Below, in pieces: positions 30,135 through 38,631 of a stretch of 64,000 nt of DNA. The stretch comes from Candidatus Melainabacteria bacterium (lineage in GTDB: Bacteria; Cyanobacteriota; Vampirovibrionia; 2-02-FULL-35-15), in contig JAHFBF010000003.1 in the NCBI GenBank assembly GCA_023250195.1, forward strand, positions 248,001 to 312,000. Reading direction: 5' to 3'. Below the pieces are notes generated by a model, which was given only the letters and a program-made list of their open reading frames with translations, made no database searches and was not told where the DNA came from. The translations under genes and the position numbers were made by a program. Every line of letters begins with the position of its first letter. Within the stretch, counting starts at the first letter, position 1.

Positions 30135-31334
30135 TTAATTACTAACACCTAGAGGTTGTGGCTTTATATCTTTTGACAGATAATCAAATGCTTTGATTAC
30201 ATACTCTATGTCGTCCTGACTATGGGTAGCGATGGGGGTTAAACGAATTCGTGATTCTTTTACAGTAGGAGGTCTGATAGCTGGTGCCCAGATATGACAT
30301 TCATTAAATAACTTTTCGTCAATGTTCATTGCTTCTTCAATTGAATTAAAATAAATTATAATTATTGGGGTTTTAAAATCATTTAATTTAAGTTTGAAAT
30401 TCTTTTTTAAACCTGAATGTAAAAGCTTTGCATTTTGCCAGAGTTTTTCTCTTCTCCAGCTCCCGTCGATAACGAGTTCTAAAGATTTTAATATTGCACC
30501 GATTATAGCCGGGCTTGGACTGGTGGAAAACATAAAAGATCTGGCTTTGTTTTTAATTAATTCGATTACACTTTTTGGTCCTGCGCAGAACCCGCCCTCT
30601 ACACCAAAGGCTTTTGAACAGGTCCCGATTTTAACAGGAAAAGATTTCCCCAGATTTAATTCTTCAACAATGCCAGAGCCCTTTTTGCCAAATACACCGG
30701 TAGCGTGTGCTTCATCTGCGATTGTAAAACAATTATATTTTTCAGCAATTATCCCTATCTGTTCCAGTGGAGCAATGTCTCCATCCATACTAAAAACAGT
30801 ATCTGTTACTATGAAATTTCTTTTGAAATTATCTTTATTCTCTTTGAGTAGTGATTCAAGGTGAGAAATATTATTGTGGTTATAAATAAATTTTTGTGCA
30901 CCTGAAAGCTTTATGCCATCAATAATAGAGGCATGATTTAATTCGTCTGAATAAACAGCATCATCTTTATTTATTAAGGCTGACAAAACCCCTGAATTAG
31001 CAGCATAACCCGAGCTGAAAAAAACAGAACTTTCTGTATTTTCAAATTCAGCAAGTGCTTTTTCAAGTGAGGCATGTAATTCGGTAGTACCGCTTAATAG
31101 TCTTGAGCCGGTACTTCCAGTTCCATACTTGCTTACAGCAGCTTTGCATGCATTTATAACTTCAGGATGATTTGAAAGTCCAAGATAGTTATTTGAACTG
31201 AATTGTAAAACTCTTTTTCCACCGGAAAGTTCTACCCATGGGCCACCGGCAGTTATAACTGTTTTTAATTCACGTTTTAAGCCATTTTGGCTTAATAAAT
31301 CCAACTCTTCATCAACAAAATTGAAATCGTTCAT
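30135..31334 (-). CDS. bioF: 8-amino-7-oxononanoate synthase / glycine C-acetyltransferase family
   Basis: This 399-residue PLP enzyme belongs to the alpha-oxoamine synthase family. It shows SSNNYLGLSNHPEV, the glycine-rich GTGSTGSRLLSGTTELH, the Asp/His cofactor motif IADEAHATGVFG, and the Schiff-base lysine in GTCSKAFGVEGG. BioF condenses pimeloyl-ACP and alanine for biotin. Kbl condenses glycine and acetyl-CoA. Sequence alone does not separate the two, and no other biotin or threonine genes are nearby. It follows ubiX by 4 nt and is probably co-transcribed with it. Confidence 0.8.
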   Translation of the reverse strand: MNDFNFVDEELDLLSQNGLKRELKTVITAGGPWVELSGGKRVLQFSSNNYLGLSNHPEVINACKAAVSKYGTGSTGSRLLSGTTELHASLEKALAEFENTESSVFFSSGYAANSGVLSALINKDDAVYSDELNHASIIDGIKLSGAQKFIYNHNNISHLESLLKENKDNFKRNFIVTDTVFSMDGDIAPLEQIGIIAEKYNCFTIADEAHATGVFGKKGSGIVEELNLGKSFPVKIGTCSKAFGVEGGFCAGPKSVIELIKNKARSFMFSTSPSPAIIGAILKSLELVIDGSWRREKLWQNAKLLHSGLKKNFKLKLNDFKTPIIIIYFNSIEEAMNIDEKLFNECHIWAPAIRPPTVKESRIRLTPIATHSQDDIEYVIKAFDYLSKDIKPQPLGVSN

Positions 31335-31338
31335 CTTT

Positions 31339-32037
31339 TTATCTGACTATTTTAAAGCTTTCTCTCCATCTCTTAAACAGTGAGTGATCTATTCCAATTA
31401 AATCCAAAACCTTTCCAACTACAAAATGAATTACATCATTTAATTCTTTTGGATTATGATAAAAACCTGGACATGCTGGAGCTATTATGGCTCCTGCTCT
31501 ACTGAGTTTTAAAAGATTTTCTAAATGAATTGAGCTTAGTGGTGTTTCTCGCGGCACAAGGATCAGTTTTCTTCTTTCTTTTAAGCAGACATCTGCTGCC
31601 CTTGTAATTAAATTGTCAGAGGTTCCGGATGCAATTGCTCCTATAGTACCCATGCTTGCTGGAATAATAATCATGCCTGATGTTCTATAGGAACCACTTG
31701 ATATTGAGGCTGCAATATCGTTATGAGACCAGACATTTAATAATTCTGAGAGATGGGAGATGAGAGATGGGAGATGGGAATTTTCCTTTCTGATCTCTGA
31801 TCTCTGACCTCTGACCTCTGATAAATAAGATAATACTTGTTCTTTTAATATTTTTGGATTCAAAGAAAGATTTAAATTTATTTCAGCTTCTGCTACTTTA
31901 GAAGCACTTTCAGAAATAACCAGTTCAACTTTATAGTTGTTTTCAAGCAGGAAGTGCAGAAGTCTCATTCCATAAACAGTTCCACTTGCTCCTGATATAG
32001 CAACTATTACTGGTAGACTTAAGTTTGAATTATCCAT
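31339..32037 (-). CDS. ubiX: Flavin prenyltransferase UbiX, with in-frame repeat insertion
   Basis: The 232-residue protein carries UbiX motifs: AISGASGTVYGMRLLHFL at about 13-30, SGSYRTSGMIIIPASMGTIG, and LILVPRETPLSSIHLENLLK. It makes prenylated FMN for UbiD-type decarboxylases. UbiX is usually about 190 residues. The excess is explained by residues about 72-96 (SEVRGQRSEIRKEN, then SHLPSLISHLSE), which translate the compound heptamer repeat at 31750-31822. A TATAAT lies 7 nt before the ATG on the minus strand, so a leaderless transcript is predicted. Confidence 0.88.
   Translation of the reverse strand: MDNSNLSLPVIVAISGASGTVYGMRLLHFLLENNYKVELVISESASKVAEAEINLNLSLNPKILKEQVLSYLSEVRGQRSEIRKENSHLPSLISHLSELLNVWSHNDIAASISSGSYRTSGMIIIPASMGTIGAIASGTSDNLITRAADVCLKERRKLILVPRETPLSSIHLENLLKLSRAGAIIAPACPGFYHNPKELNDVIHFVVGKVLDLIGIDHSLFKRWRESFKIVR
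31750..31822. repeat. Compound heptamer repeat inside ubiX
   Basis: About four GAGATGG/GAGATGA units, a short spacer (GAATTTTCCTT), then five TCTGATC/TCTGACC units. The two halves can pair imperfectly into a hairpin. The same compound element lies in priA at 41108-41184. Confidence 0.85.
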
Positions 32038-32043
32038 AAGTAA

Positions 32044-32050
32044 TATTATA
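32044..32050. promoter_or_regulatory. Bidirectional -10 region between ubiX and the radical SAM gene
   Basis: The minus strand has TATAAT (32050-32045), 7 nt before the ubiX ATG. The plus strand has TATTAT (32044-32049), 9 nt before the GTG of the radical SAM gene. Only 21 bp separate the two start codons. Confidence 0.5.
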
Positions 32051-32058
32051 TCGAAGAA

Positions 32059-34875
32059 GTGAAAACAGCTACAGATATGAATTTCAATGAGAAAGCTGCG
32101 ATTAATCGCGGCTCTACTATAAATACTTACTCAAAGCTTGTTAATGACCTTTTGTTAAGGGTTCAAAAACCTGGTCAATACTTGGGGATTGAGTTAGGAC
32201 ACCTTGTAAGCAACCCATCTGAATTAAAAAGCAAAACCAAATTGAAGGACTGGCAGGATGTAAAAGCTACTCTTGCATTAATTTATCCGGATTTATATGA
32301 ACTTGGAATGGCGAATTTTGGTACAAAGATTTTATATCAGGTTATAAATAATCATCCTGATTTCATTTGTGACAGAGCTTATGCACCTATGAAGGATATG
32401 GATGAACTGCTCAGGAAAGAAAAAACCTGTTTATGGGGCTGGGAAAGTTTTCAGCCACTGAACAAGTTTGATCTTTTAGGGTTTTCATTGTCTTATGAAT
32501 TATCTTATACAAATGTCTTAAATATTCTTGAGCTTTCTAATCTGGAAGTTTTATCTTCAGAGAGAAAGGGTTTATTCCCATTAGTTTTTGCAGGAGGTCC
32601 GGCTACATTTAATCCTGAACCAATGGCGGATTTCATTGACTTTTTTATTATTGGTGATGGTGAAGAAGTAATTATAGAAGTTTTGGAACTGATAAAAAAA
32701 TATAAAGGAGCAGAGACGCGATTAATCGCGTCTCAACAGGATGATAAGGAAAAATTGCTTCTTAAGCTGGCACAAATACCAGGAATTTACGTTCCGAAAT
32801 TTTACATTCCTGATTCAAATGAAAACTATCTGCCAAAACTTTCTTTGGATTTGAAGGGGAAGTTACCAGAAAAAATTTCTAAAAGAGTAGTGAATTTGAG
32901 TGATTTAAATCAGCCGACATCCAGTCCAATTCCTTATTTAGCATCTGTTCAGGATAGACAGGTATTGGAAATTAGACGTGGATGTGATCGCGGATGCAGG
33001 TTTTGCCAGCCTGGCTATGTTTATTTACCTGTAAGAGAAAGAACTCCGGATGATCTGGTGAGGCTTTCGACTGAAGCTCTAAAAAATACTGGATATGATG
33101 AATATTCTTTACTTTCACTTTCCGCAAGTGATTACACAAAATTACATGAAGTTGCTTCAAAGTTAAATAGTGCACATTGTTCCAAAGGAGTTTCTTTATC
33201 AATGCCGTCACAGAGAGCTGACAGATTTGATATGAGAATTGCAAATGAATTGAACTCTGTAAGAAAATCCGGAATTACTCTTGCGCCGGAAGCAGGTACA
33301 GAGAGGCTTAGAGAAGTTATAAATAAAGGACTTAAAGGACTGGAAATAAAGCAGGCAATTGAAAACGTTTATGACAGTGGGTTTAAGCATGTGAAACTTT
33401 ATTTTATGATTGGTCTGCCGACAGAAGAAAAAGCAGATCTGGATGGAATTATAAATCTTTTAAAGTGGGCATCTGATCTGTCAAAAACAAAAAACAAAAA
33501 ACCACTTGACATAACATGTACAATTTCTACTTTTGTACCTAAAGCTTTTACTCCGTTTCAATGGTTTAGCCAGAATACACAGGATGAGTTTAGGCAAAAA
33601 ATCAATTACCTGAAACAAAGAATAAAAGAACTCAGACTGAGAACAGTTAAATTAAATTGTACCGATCCAAAAATTGCTCTGCTTGAAGTCGTTATGAGTA
33701 GAGGTGACAGGAGAATCTCAAAATTAATTTACAATGCATATAAAAAAGGAGCAAAGTTTGATGCATGGGATGAGTCACTAGATATGAGTATTTGGCATCA
33801 ATCCGCAAATGAAATAGGAATTGATTTGAATAATGAGGCTACAAAGATTAGAGAAATCGGCTCATCAAATCCATGGGAAATGATTGATAGTGGGCTTTTG
33901 AAAAAGTTTTTAATAGAAGAATATAAAAAAGCTACTGAAGTTATTGAAACACCTCCATGTACTGAAAATGCCTGCCATGCCTGTGGAGTATGTTTTGAAC
34001 TTGATGTTTTAAATTTAGTTAGTGAGGATAAGTCAAAAAATAATAAGTTTGTGAAAACTATTCCAAGTCCTAAACAAGACGAACAAAATTTTAAGAAAGA
34101 AATTTTAATTCTTTCAGAGCCTCCTTGCAATGAAACTTTAAAAAATTCAAAAAAACATAATCTTCCTGTAAAGGTGGTTCAAAAAGTTGAAATAGTACAT
34201 ACTAAAACCTCAAATCTAAGATTTATATCTCACTTGGATGTACAAAGACTTTTTGAAAGAGCATTAAGAAGGGCGGAAATACCATTTTCTTACTCTGAAG
34301 GGTTTAACCCTAGACCAAAGATGCAGTGGTTAATGCCTTTGCCTATATATTATGAAAGTAATTATGAGCTCATGCATCTGGAATTATCAGAAACTATTAA
34401 GGAATTAGAGCTATTAGAGAGATTTAATAAGCAATTACCTGAAGAATTTCAGATAAGAGCTGTTAAATCAGTGAATTTGCATGACAAATTGCCAAATATT
34501 GAAAATATTAAAGTTTTGTATAAAATTTTGACTTGTGACCCCTTATTGTGGGAAAAGTATACATGTGAGACTAAAACTGCAATAGAAAGTTTTCTGTCAC
34601 AAAAATCTTTAATTCTAAAAGTTTTAAAAAAAAGACAAGATCAAAATAGTCAGTTCGAAAAACAATTAGATATAAGACCTCTCGTAGAAAGGTTAGAAGT
34701 TTTAAATACGACTCCGTTAGAAATAGAGTTGATTTTGTCAGGGAATACTAGAGCAGAAATAGTTTTAGATCAAATTATGCCAGAAGCTTTAAAACTTGAA
34801 ATTCAAAAAAATAATTTTAATGAATGGCAGGCAAGTTGGAAAATCACAAGAGAGATGATCATTAATCGTGAATAG
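32059..34875 (+). CDS. B12-binding radical SAM protein fused to DUF2344 (TIGR03960-type)
   Basis: The 938-residue protein has an N-terminal cobalamin-binding-like domain (LALIYPDLYELGMANFGTKI), then the radical SAM cluster motif RRGCDRGCRFCQPGYVY (about 305-321). A Cys-rich spot CTENACHACGVC follows near 635, then a C-terminal DUF2344 domain (NLRFISHLDVQRLFERALRR and AEIPFSYSEGFNPRPKMQW). Such proteins often neighbour RNase E/G, as here; their reaction is not established. Residues 219-226 come from a palindrome at 32713-32734, and a degenerate one lies near the start (32095-32112). The start is GTG; ATG 32077 is an alternative. Confidence 0.85.
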   Translation: MKTATDMNFNEKAAINRGSTINTYSKLVNDLLLRVQKPGQYLGIELGHLVSNPSELKSKTKLKDWQDVKATLALIYPDLYELGMANFGTKILYQVINNHPDFICDRAYAPMKDMDELLRKEKTCLWGWESFQPLNKFDLLGFSLSYELSYTNVLNILELSNLEVLSSERKGLFPLVFAGGPATFNPEPMADFIDFFIIGDGEEVIIEVLELIKKYKGAETRLIASQQDDKEKLLLKLAQIPGIYVPKFYIPDSNENYLPKLSLDLKGKLPEKISKRVVNLSDLNQPTSSPIPYLASVQDRQVLEIRRGCDRGCRFCQPGYVYLPVRERTPDDLVRLSTEALKNTGYDEYSLLSLSASDYTKLHEVASKLNSAHCSKGVSLSMPSQRADRFDMRIANELNSVRKSGITLAPEAGTERLREVINKGLKGLEIKQAIENVYDSGFKHVKLYFMIGLPTEEKADLDGIINLLKWASDLSKTKNKKPLDITCTISTFVPKAFTPFQWFSQNTQDEFRQKINYLKQRIKELRLRTVKLNCTDPKIALLEVVMSRGDRRISKLIYNAYKKGAKFDAWDESLDMSIWHQSANEIGIDLNNEATKIREIGSSNPWEMIDSGLLKKFLIEEYKKATEVIETPPCTENACHACGVCFELDVLNLVSEDKSKNNKFVKTIPSPKQDEQNFKKEILILSEPPCNETLKNSKKHNLPVKVVQKVEIVHTKTSNLRFISHLDVQRLFERALRRAEIPFSYSEGFNPRPKMQWLMPLPIYYESNYELMHLELSETIKELELLERFNKQLPEEFQIRAVKSVNLHDKLPNIENIKVLYKILTCDPLLWEKYTCETKTAIESFLSQKSLILKVLKKRQDQNSQFEKQLDIRPLVERLEVLNTTPLEIELILSGNTRAEIVLDQIMPEALKLEIQKNNFNEWQASWKITREMIINRE
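32713..32734. repeat. Palindrome GAGACGCGATT/AATCGCGTCTC inside the radical SAM gene
   Basis: This perfect 22-bp palindrome is in frame, encoding ETRLIAS. A degenerate relative ending GATTAATCGCGGCTCTAC lies at 32095-32115 near the start of the same gene. Confidence 0.85.
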
Positions 34876-34910
34876 AAATAAGTTTGGAGTTGAATCGTTT
34901 TTAGAGAGAA

Positions 34911-34988
34911 GGATTTGTCTCATTTATTGGGTAAATCCGATCTGACAAAAATAAACTACTGACGGAAGCTGCAAACTTATTTTGCGGC
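34911..34988 (+). ncRNA. Hairpin family Hx copy b plus second hairpin in the rng leader
   Basis: Copy b (34911-34938) has outer stem GGA/TCC, TTTGT, inner stem CTC/GGG, loop ATTTATT, then T and AAA. Downstream GACGGAAGCT leads into hairpin GCTGCAAA/TTTGCGGC (34968-34988), 21 nt before the rng ATG. The grx leader has the same two-hairpin order. RNase E/G genes are often autoregulated through their leaders, so a role here is possible. Confidence 0.45.
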
Positions 34989-35009
34989 ATTATAAAAGGA
35001 AGGTTAAAA

Positions 35010-36686
35010 ATGAAATCGTTAATAATTTCGGAAAGAGATAAAATGGCTGCAATTATGGACAATGAAAAAGCAGTTGAATTTTTTATACATAAGGGAGATT
35101 TAATATTAGGAGATATTTACACAGCTAAAGTTGAAAATATTATGCCAAGTATTGATGCTGTGTTTGTAAATCTTGGTAATAACAGAATGGGATTTTTACA
35201 TGCAAGCGATATTCCTGGTCAGGGACATTTAAATGACAGGGTGCAGCCAAATCAAAAATTACTGGTTCAAATAGTAAAAGAACCCACAAGCAATAAAGGA
35301 CCAAGAGTTAATACTGGTATAAGTTTGCCAGGGAGATTTTTAGTTCTTACTACTGAAAATTCAAATGTTTCAGTAAGCAGGAAAATTGTTGATTATCAGG
35401 AAAGAAATCGTTTAAAAGCAATGGTTTCATTATTGAAGCCGCCTGGTGTTGGTATTGTAGTGCGGACTGAAGCAGAAGGAAAAGATGAGTATGATCTTGA
35501 AGAAGATTTTAAAATGCTTTGGGATTTATGGAAAGAAATTTCTGACAAACATGAAAACCATAAATATCCAGGACTGGTTTATAGAGATCAGGATTTTATT
35601 TATAGAGTAATTAGAGATGCATACACTTCTGAAATTGACGAAGTTGTTTTAGATACTGCAAGTGGACAGGTTAAAGCACAGCAAATATTAAAAAACTGGA
35701 CTGGAAAAGATGTAGAGATTACCCTTAATAAGGAAGGAAATATTCTTTCAGCCCGGGGAGTTGAAAGAGAAATATTAATTTCTCTTCAAACAAAAGTAGA
35801 ACTTCCAAGCGGCGGGTATTTATTTATCCAGACTACAGAAGCAATGTCTGTTGTAGATGTAAATTCTGGTAGATTTACTACTTCAAGAACTTTGAGAGAA
35901 ACAGTTTTAAAAACAAATCTTGAAGCAGCACATGAAATTGGAAGGCAGCTTAAGCTTAGAAACATTGGTGGCATGATTGTAGTTGATTTTATTGATATGG
36001 ATGAAAGAAAAGATCAAATCAATGTTCTGGAAGCCTTTGAAAATGCTCTTATGTCTGACAGGGCTAAACCACAGATTGGACAATTAAGTGATCTTGGACT
36101 TGTTGAATTAACAAGAAGAAGACAGGGGCAAAGTTTACAGGAAATATTTGGACATCAATGCTCAAGTTGTCGAGGTTCAGGTTTAATATTTGAAATTAAC
36201 TTAACTGGTGAATTAAGGCGAGCAAGAGGGGAAGAGCAACAGGATAGAGGAGACAGATCTCAGGATAGAGGAGATAGATCTCAGGACAGAGGAGACAGAT
36301 CTCAGGATAGAAATGACTGGCGCTCACAGAGAAATAATCGTGGTAGAGGTGGTGGAATGCAGCGAAGATATGACCAAAGAAGAAGACCTTCTCGGGATGA
36401 GCAGCAGTCCGGAGATAATACAGAGGTAAAACCACCGGAAGAAGAAATAACTGGTTTGCAGCCTGAGGATGAAATTATGGAAAGAGGAGTTCCTGGAGAT
36501 TCTCAAACTGAAGAACAGGAGAATGAATTTGAAAATGAATTTGATGAAGAAGGGAATTATGAAGAAGAAACTTCAGAAGATGAAACTGAAGGTGGTTCTT
36601 CACTCGAATCGAAATATAATGTAAAAGCTGAAGATGTATCCGGTGTTTTTACATTAACTCCAAGGGAAACTCAGGAAAGCGAATAA
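35010..36686 (+). CDS. rng: Ribonuclease E/G family endoribonuclease
   Basis: The 558-residue enzyme has an S1-type RNA-binding domain (about 30-120, VDAVFVNLGNNRMGFLHASD after SI). The catalytic region has VVDVNSGRF and VVDFIDMDERKDQ, whose Asp residues hold Mg, and the zinc-link CSSCRGSG (about 388-395). The C-terminal 150 residues are low-complexity: QDRGDRS repeats, an Arg/Gly patch (NRGRGGG) and an acidic tail. Such tails serve as RNA and partner binding sites in RNase E. AAGGAAGG lies 7 nt before the ATG. It processes rRNA, tRNA and mRNA in the cytoplasm. Confidence 0.92.
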   Translation: MKSLIISERDKMAAIMDNEKAVEFFIHKGDLILGDIYTAKVENIMPSIDAVFVNLGNNRMGFLHASDIPGQGHLNDRVQPNQKLLVQIVKEPTSNKGPRVNTGISLPGRFLVLTTENSNVSVSRKIVDYQERNRLKAMVSLLKPPGVGIVVRTEAEGKDEYDLEEDFKMLWDLWKEISDKHENHKYPGLVYRDQDFIYRVIRDAYTSEIDEVVLDTASGQVKAQQILKNWTGKDVEITLNKEGNILSARGVEREILISLQTKVELPSGGYLFIQTTEAMSVVDVNSGRFTTSRTLRETVLKTNLEAAHEIGRQLKLRNIGGMIVVDFIDMDERKDQINVLEAFENALMSDRAKPQIGQLSDLGLVELTRRRQGQSLQEIFGHQCSSCRGSGLIFEINLTGELRRARGEEQQDRGDRSQDRGDRSQDRGDRSQDRNDWRSQRNNRGRGGGMQRRYDQRRRPSRDEQQSGDNTEVKPPEEEITGLQPEDEIMERGVPGDSQTEEQENEFENEFDEEGNYEEETSEDETEGGSSLESKYNVKAEDVSGVFTLTPRETQESE

Positions 36687-36697
36687 AACTTACTCAC

Positions 36698-36810
36698 GTC
36701 ATTGCGAGAATGCACAAAGTGCTGACCCGCTCCGACTCGTCGGAGACAAGGCGAGCGCGGCAATCTGATAATGTTTGGAGATTGCTTCGTTGATGATACT
36801 CCTCGCAATG
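36698..36810. repeat. Dispersed repeat R1, copy g
   Basis: It begins GTCATTGCGAGAATGC and ends CTCCTCGCAATG. A further inner palindrome CTCCGACTCGTCGGAG sits at about 36730-36745. It lies between rng and folC and ends only 11 bp before the folC -10 box. Confidence 0.8.
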
Positions 36811-36821
36811 GCATATTTTGC

Positions 36822-36827
36822 TAAAAT
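36822..36827 (+). promoter_or_regulatory. -10 box (TAAAAT) of folC, leaderless-type
   Basis: TAAAAT ends 6 nt before the folC ATG, so the transcript would begin at about the start codon. No Shine-Dalgarno is present. Confidence 0.55.
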
Positions 36828-36833
36828 ATTCTC

Positions 36834-38048
36834 ATGTTTAAAGATTATGTAGAAAAGACCAGGGGTCCAAGCATAAAGTATGATCTTGAGAGGATCAGAG
36901 TCTGTCTTAATTACTTAGGTAATCCTCAGAAAAAATATAAATCAGTTTTAATTACCGGGACTAATGGAAAAGGTTCAGTTACTTTTTATCTTTCAAATTC
37001 AGCTTGTAAGTTTACAGATTATAAGACTGGGCGATATATCAGCCCGCATCTGGTTTATTGGAATGAGAGATTTGTTGTTAATGAAAAGCAGGTGGACAGT
37101 GAGTCTCTTGAAAAATTTTCATATGAAGTTCTAAAAAGAATAGAAGATTGTGAAAGTCAAACTAATATTGGAAAGCTTAGTACCTTTGAAGTTAATACAG
37201 TGATTGCTTTTTGTTTATTTGAAAGAGAAAGAGTAGACGTTGCTTTCCTTGAAATAGGGATGGGAGGTAGACTAGATGCTACAAATGTCGTTGATTCAGA
37301 GGATGTCTTATGCTCAGTAATTACAAGTGTTTCTTTTGATCATATGAATCATTTAGGAGATAGTATTGAAGAAATTGCATATGAAAAGGCAGGAATTATA
37401 AAAGAAAATAATGATGTAGTAACAGCTGCCAGCGGAATTGCATTGGAAATCATTAAGCAAGAAGCAAAAAAAGTAAATTCAAAATTAATTTGTTTAAGTT
37501 CTACAAATAAGTTATATCCCGAAAAGAATATAGAAACTGCTCTTGCTGCATGGGGTGTAATTTCGAAAAAGATAAAAATTAAAGATTTAACATTAGACAA
37601 AAAAGAGTTTTTAAAATCCTTGCAATTCCCGGGAAGATTTCATTTTTTAAAAGAGCATAATTTATTATTGGATGGAGCGCATAATCCTGCCGGGGCATAT
37701 GAGCTGCGAAAAATGCTGGATAAATATTACTCGAATAAAAAAATAATCTATATATTTGGAATGCTGAATAAAGATTTTCAAAGCTTTATAAATAATTTAA
37801 TTCCAAAAAATAGTTTTGTTATTTGTGTTGAGCCAAAGTCAGAAAGAGCAACAGGTGCAAAGTGTTTATCTAATTATCTCTTAGAATGTGATTGTAAAAC
37901 CTTTATCTGTAAGGATTTGAAAGAGGCTATTGATAAGGCACAGACATTTGAGCATGACCTAATTGTTATAACTGGTTCATTGTATTTAGTAGGGGAAGCA
38001 TTAGAATTTGTTAGTAAGAAGCAGATTAAGGAACTTGTTGTAAAATAA
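36834..38048 (+). CDS. folC: Folylpolyglutamate synthase / dihydrofolate synthase
   Basis: This 404-residue Mur-ligase-like protein shows the folC P-loop LITGTNGKGSVTFYLS (about 40-55), the GRYISPHLVYWNERF loop, FLEIGMGGRLDATNVV (about 140-155), SFDHMNHLGDSIEEIAYEKA and LLLDGAHNPAGAYEL. It adds glutamate to dihydropteroate and/or folates. Length is slightly short for the family but all core motifs are present. It is followed by a thioredoxin-fold gene 22 nt downstream, probably in the same transcript. Confidence 0.92.
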   Translation: MFKDYVEKTRGPSIKYDLERIRVCLNYLGNPQKKYKSVLITGTNGKGSVTFYLSNSACKFTDYKTGRYISPHLVYWNERFVVNEKQVDSESLEKFSYEVLKRIEDCESQTNIGKLSTFEVNTVIAFCLFERERVDVAFLEIGMGGRLDATNVVDSEDVLCSVITSVSFDHMNHLGDSIEEIAYEKAGIIKENNDVVTAASGIALEIIKQEAKKVNSKLICLSSTNKLYPEKNIETALAAWGVISKKIKIKDLTLDKKEFLKSLQFPGRFHFLKEHNLLLDGAHNPAGAYELRKMLDKYYSNKKIIYIFGMLNKDFQSFINNLIPKNSFVICVEPKSERATGAKCLSNYLLECDCKTFICKDLKEAIDKAQTFEHDLIVITGSLYLVGEALEFVSKKQIKELVVK

Positions 38049-38070
38049 AATCAGAAATGAGGTAATAAAA

Positions 38071-38613
38071 ATGATCACTCAAACACCATTAAAAATCGGG
38101 TCAAAACTGCCTGAATTTAATTTACCTGGAGTCGATGAAAAGAATCATTCACCTGCTTCTTTCAGTTCAAATAAAATACTAGTAGTAATGTTTACGTGTA
38201 ACCATTGCCCTTATGTGCAGGCCTATGAAGATAGGTTAATAAAACTACAAAGTGATTATAAAAATAAAGGAGTTACGTTTGTAGCTATTAATTCAAACGA
38301 TGAAAAAAATTATCCTGAAGATAGTTTTGAAAGTATGGTGAAGAGAGCTAAAGAAAAGGGATTTAACTTCCCTTATTTAAGAGATAAGACTCAGGAAATA
38401 GCTAGAATATTTGGAGCAGTTCGTACTCCTGAAATTTTTGTTTTTGATAAAGAGCGAATTCTGAAATATCATGGTGAGATTGATGATAACTGGAAAGAAC
38501 CTGCTGAAGTAACTAAACATACTTTAAGAGAAGCCATTGAGTCTCTTCTTTCAGATAAAATAATTAATGAGCCGGAAACACATGCAATAGGCTGTACGGT
38601 GAAGTGGGAATAG
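38071..38613 (+). CDS. Thioredoxin-fold / AhpC-TSA-like protein
   Basis: This 180-residue cytoplasmic protein has a peroxiredoxin/TlpA-like fold: KIGSKLPEFNLPGVDEK at the start, the redox site FTCNHCPYVQAYE (CNHC, about 49-52), VAINSNDEKNYPEDSFESM, and the cis-Pro region RTPEIFVFDKE. The last residues carry another Cys (IGCTVKW). The family is widespread but the substrate is unassigned. GAGGT lies 8 nt before the ATG. It is convergent with the integrase-like gene. Confidence 0.8.
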   Translation: MITQTPLKIGSKLPEFNLPGVDEKNHSPASFSSNKILVVMFTCNHCPYVQAYEDRLIKLQSDYKNKGVTFVAINSNDEKNYPEDSFESMVKRAKEKGFNFPYLRDKTQEIARIFGAVRTPEIFVFDKERILKYHGEIDDNWKEPAEVTKHTLREAIESLLSDKIINEPETHAIGCTVKWE

Positions 38614-38631
38614 GGACTTCTGCCCCAGTCT

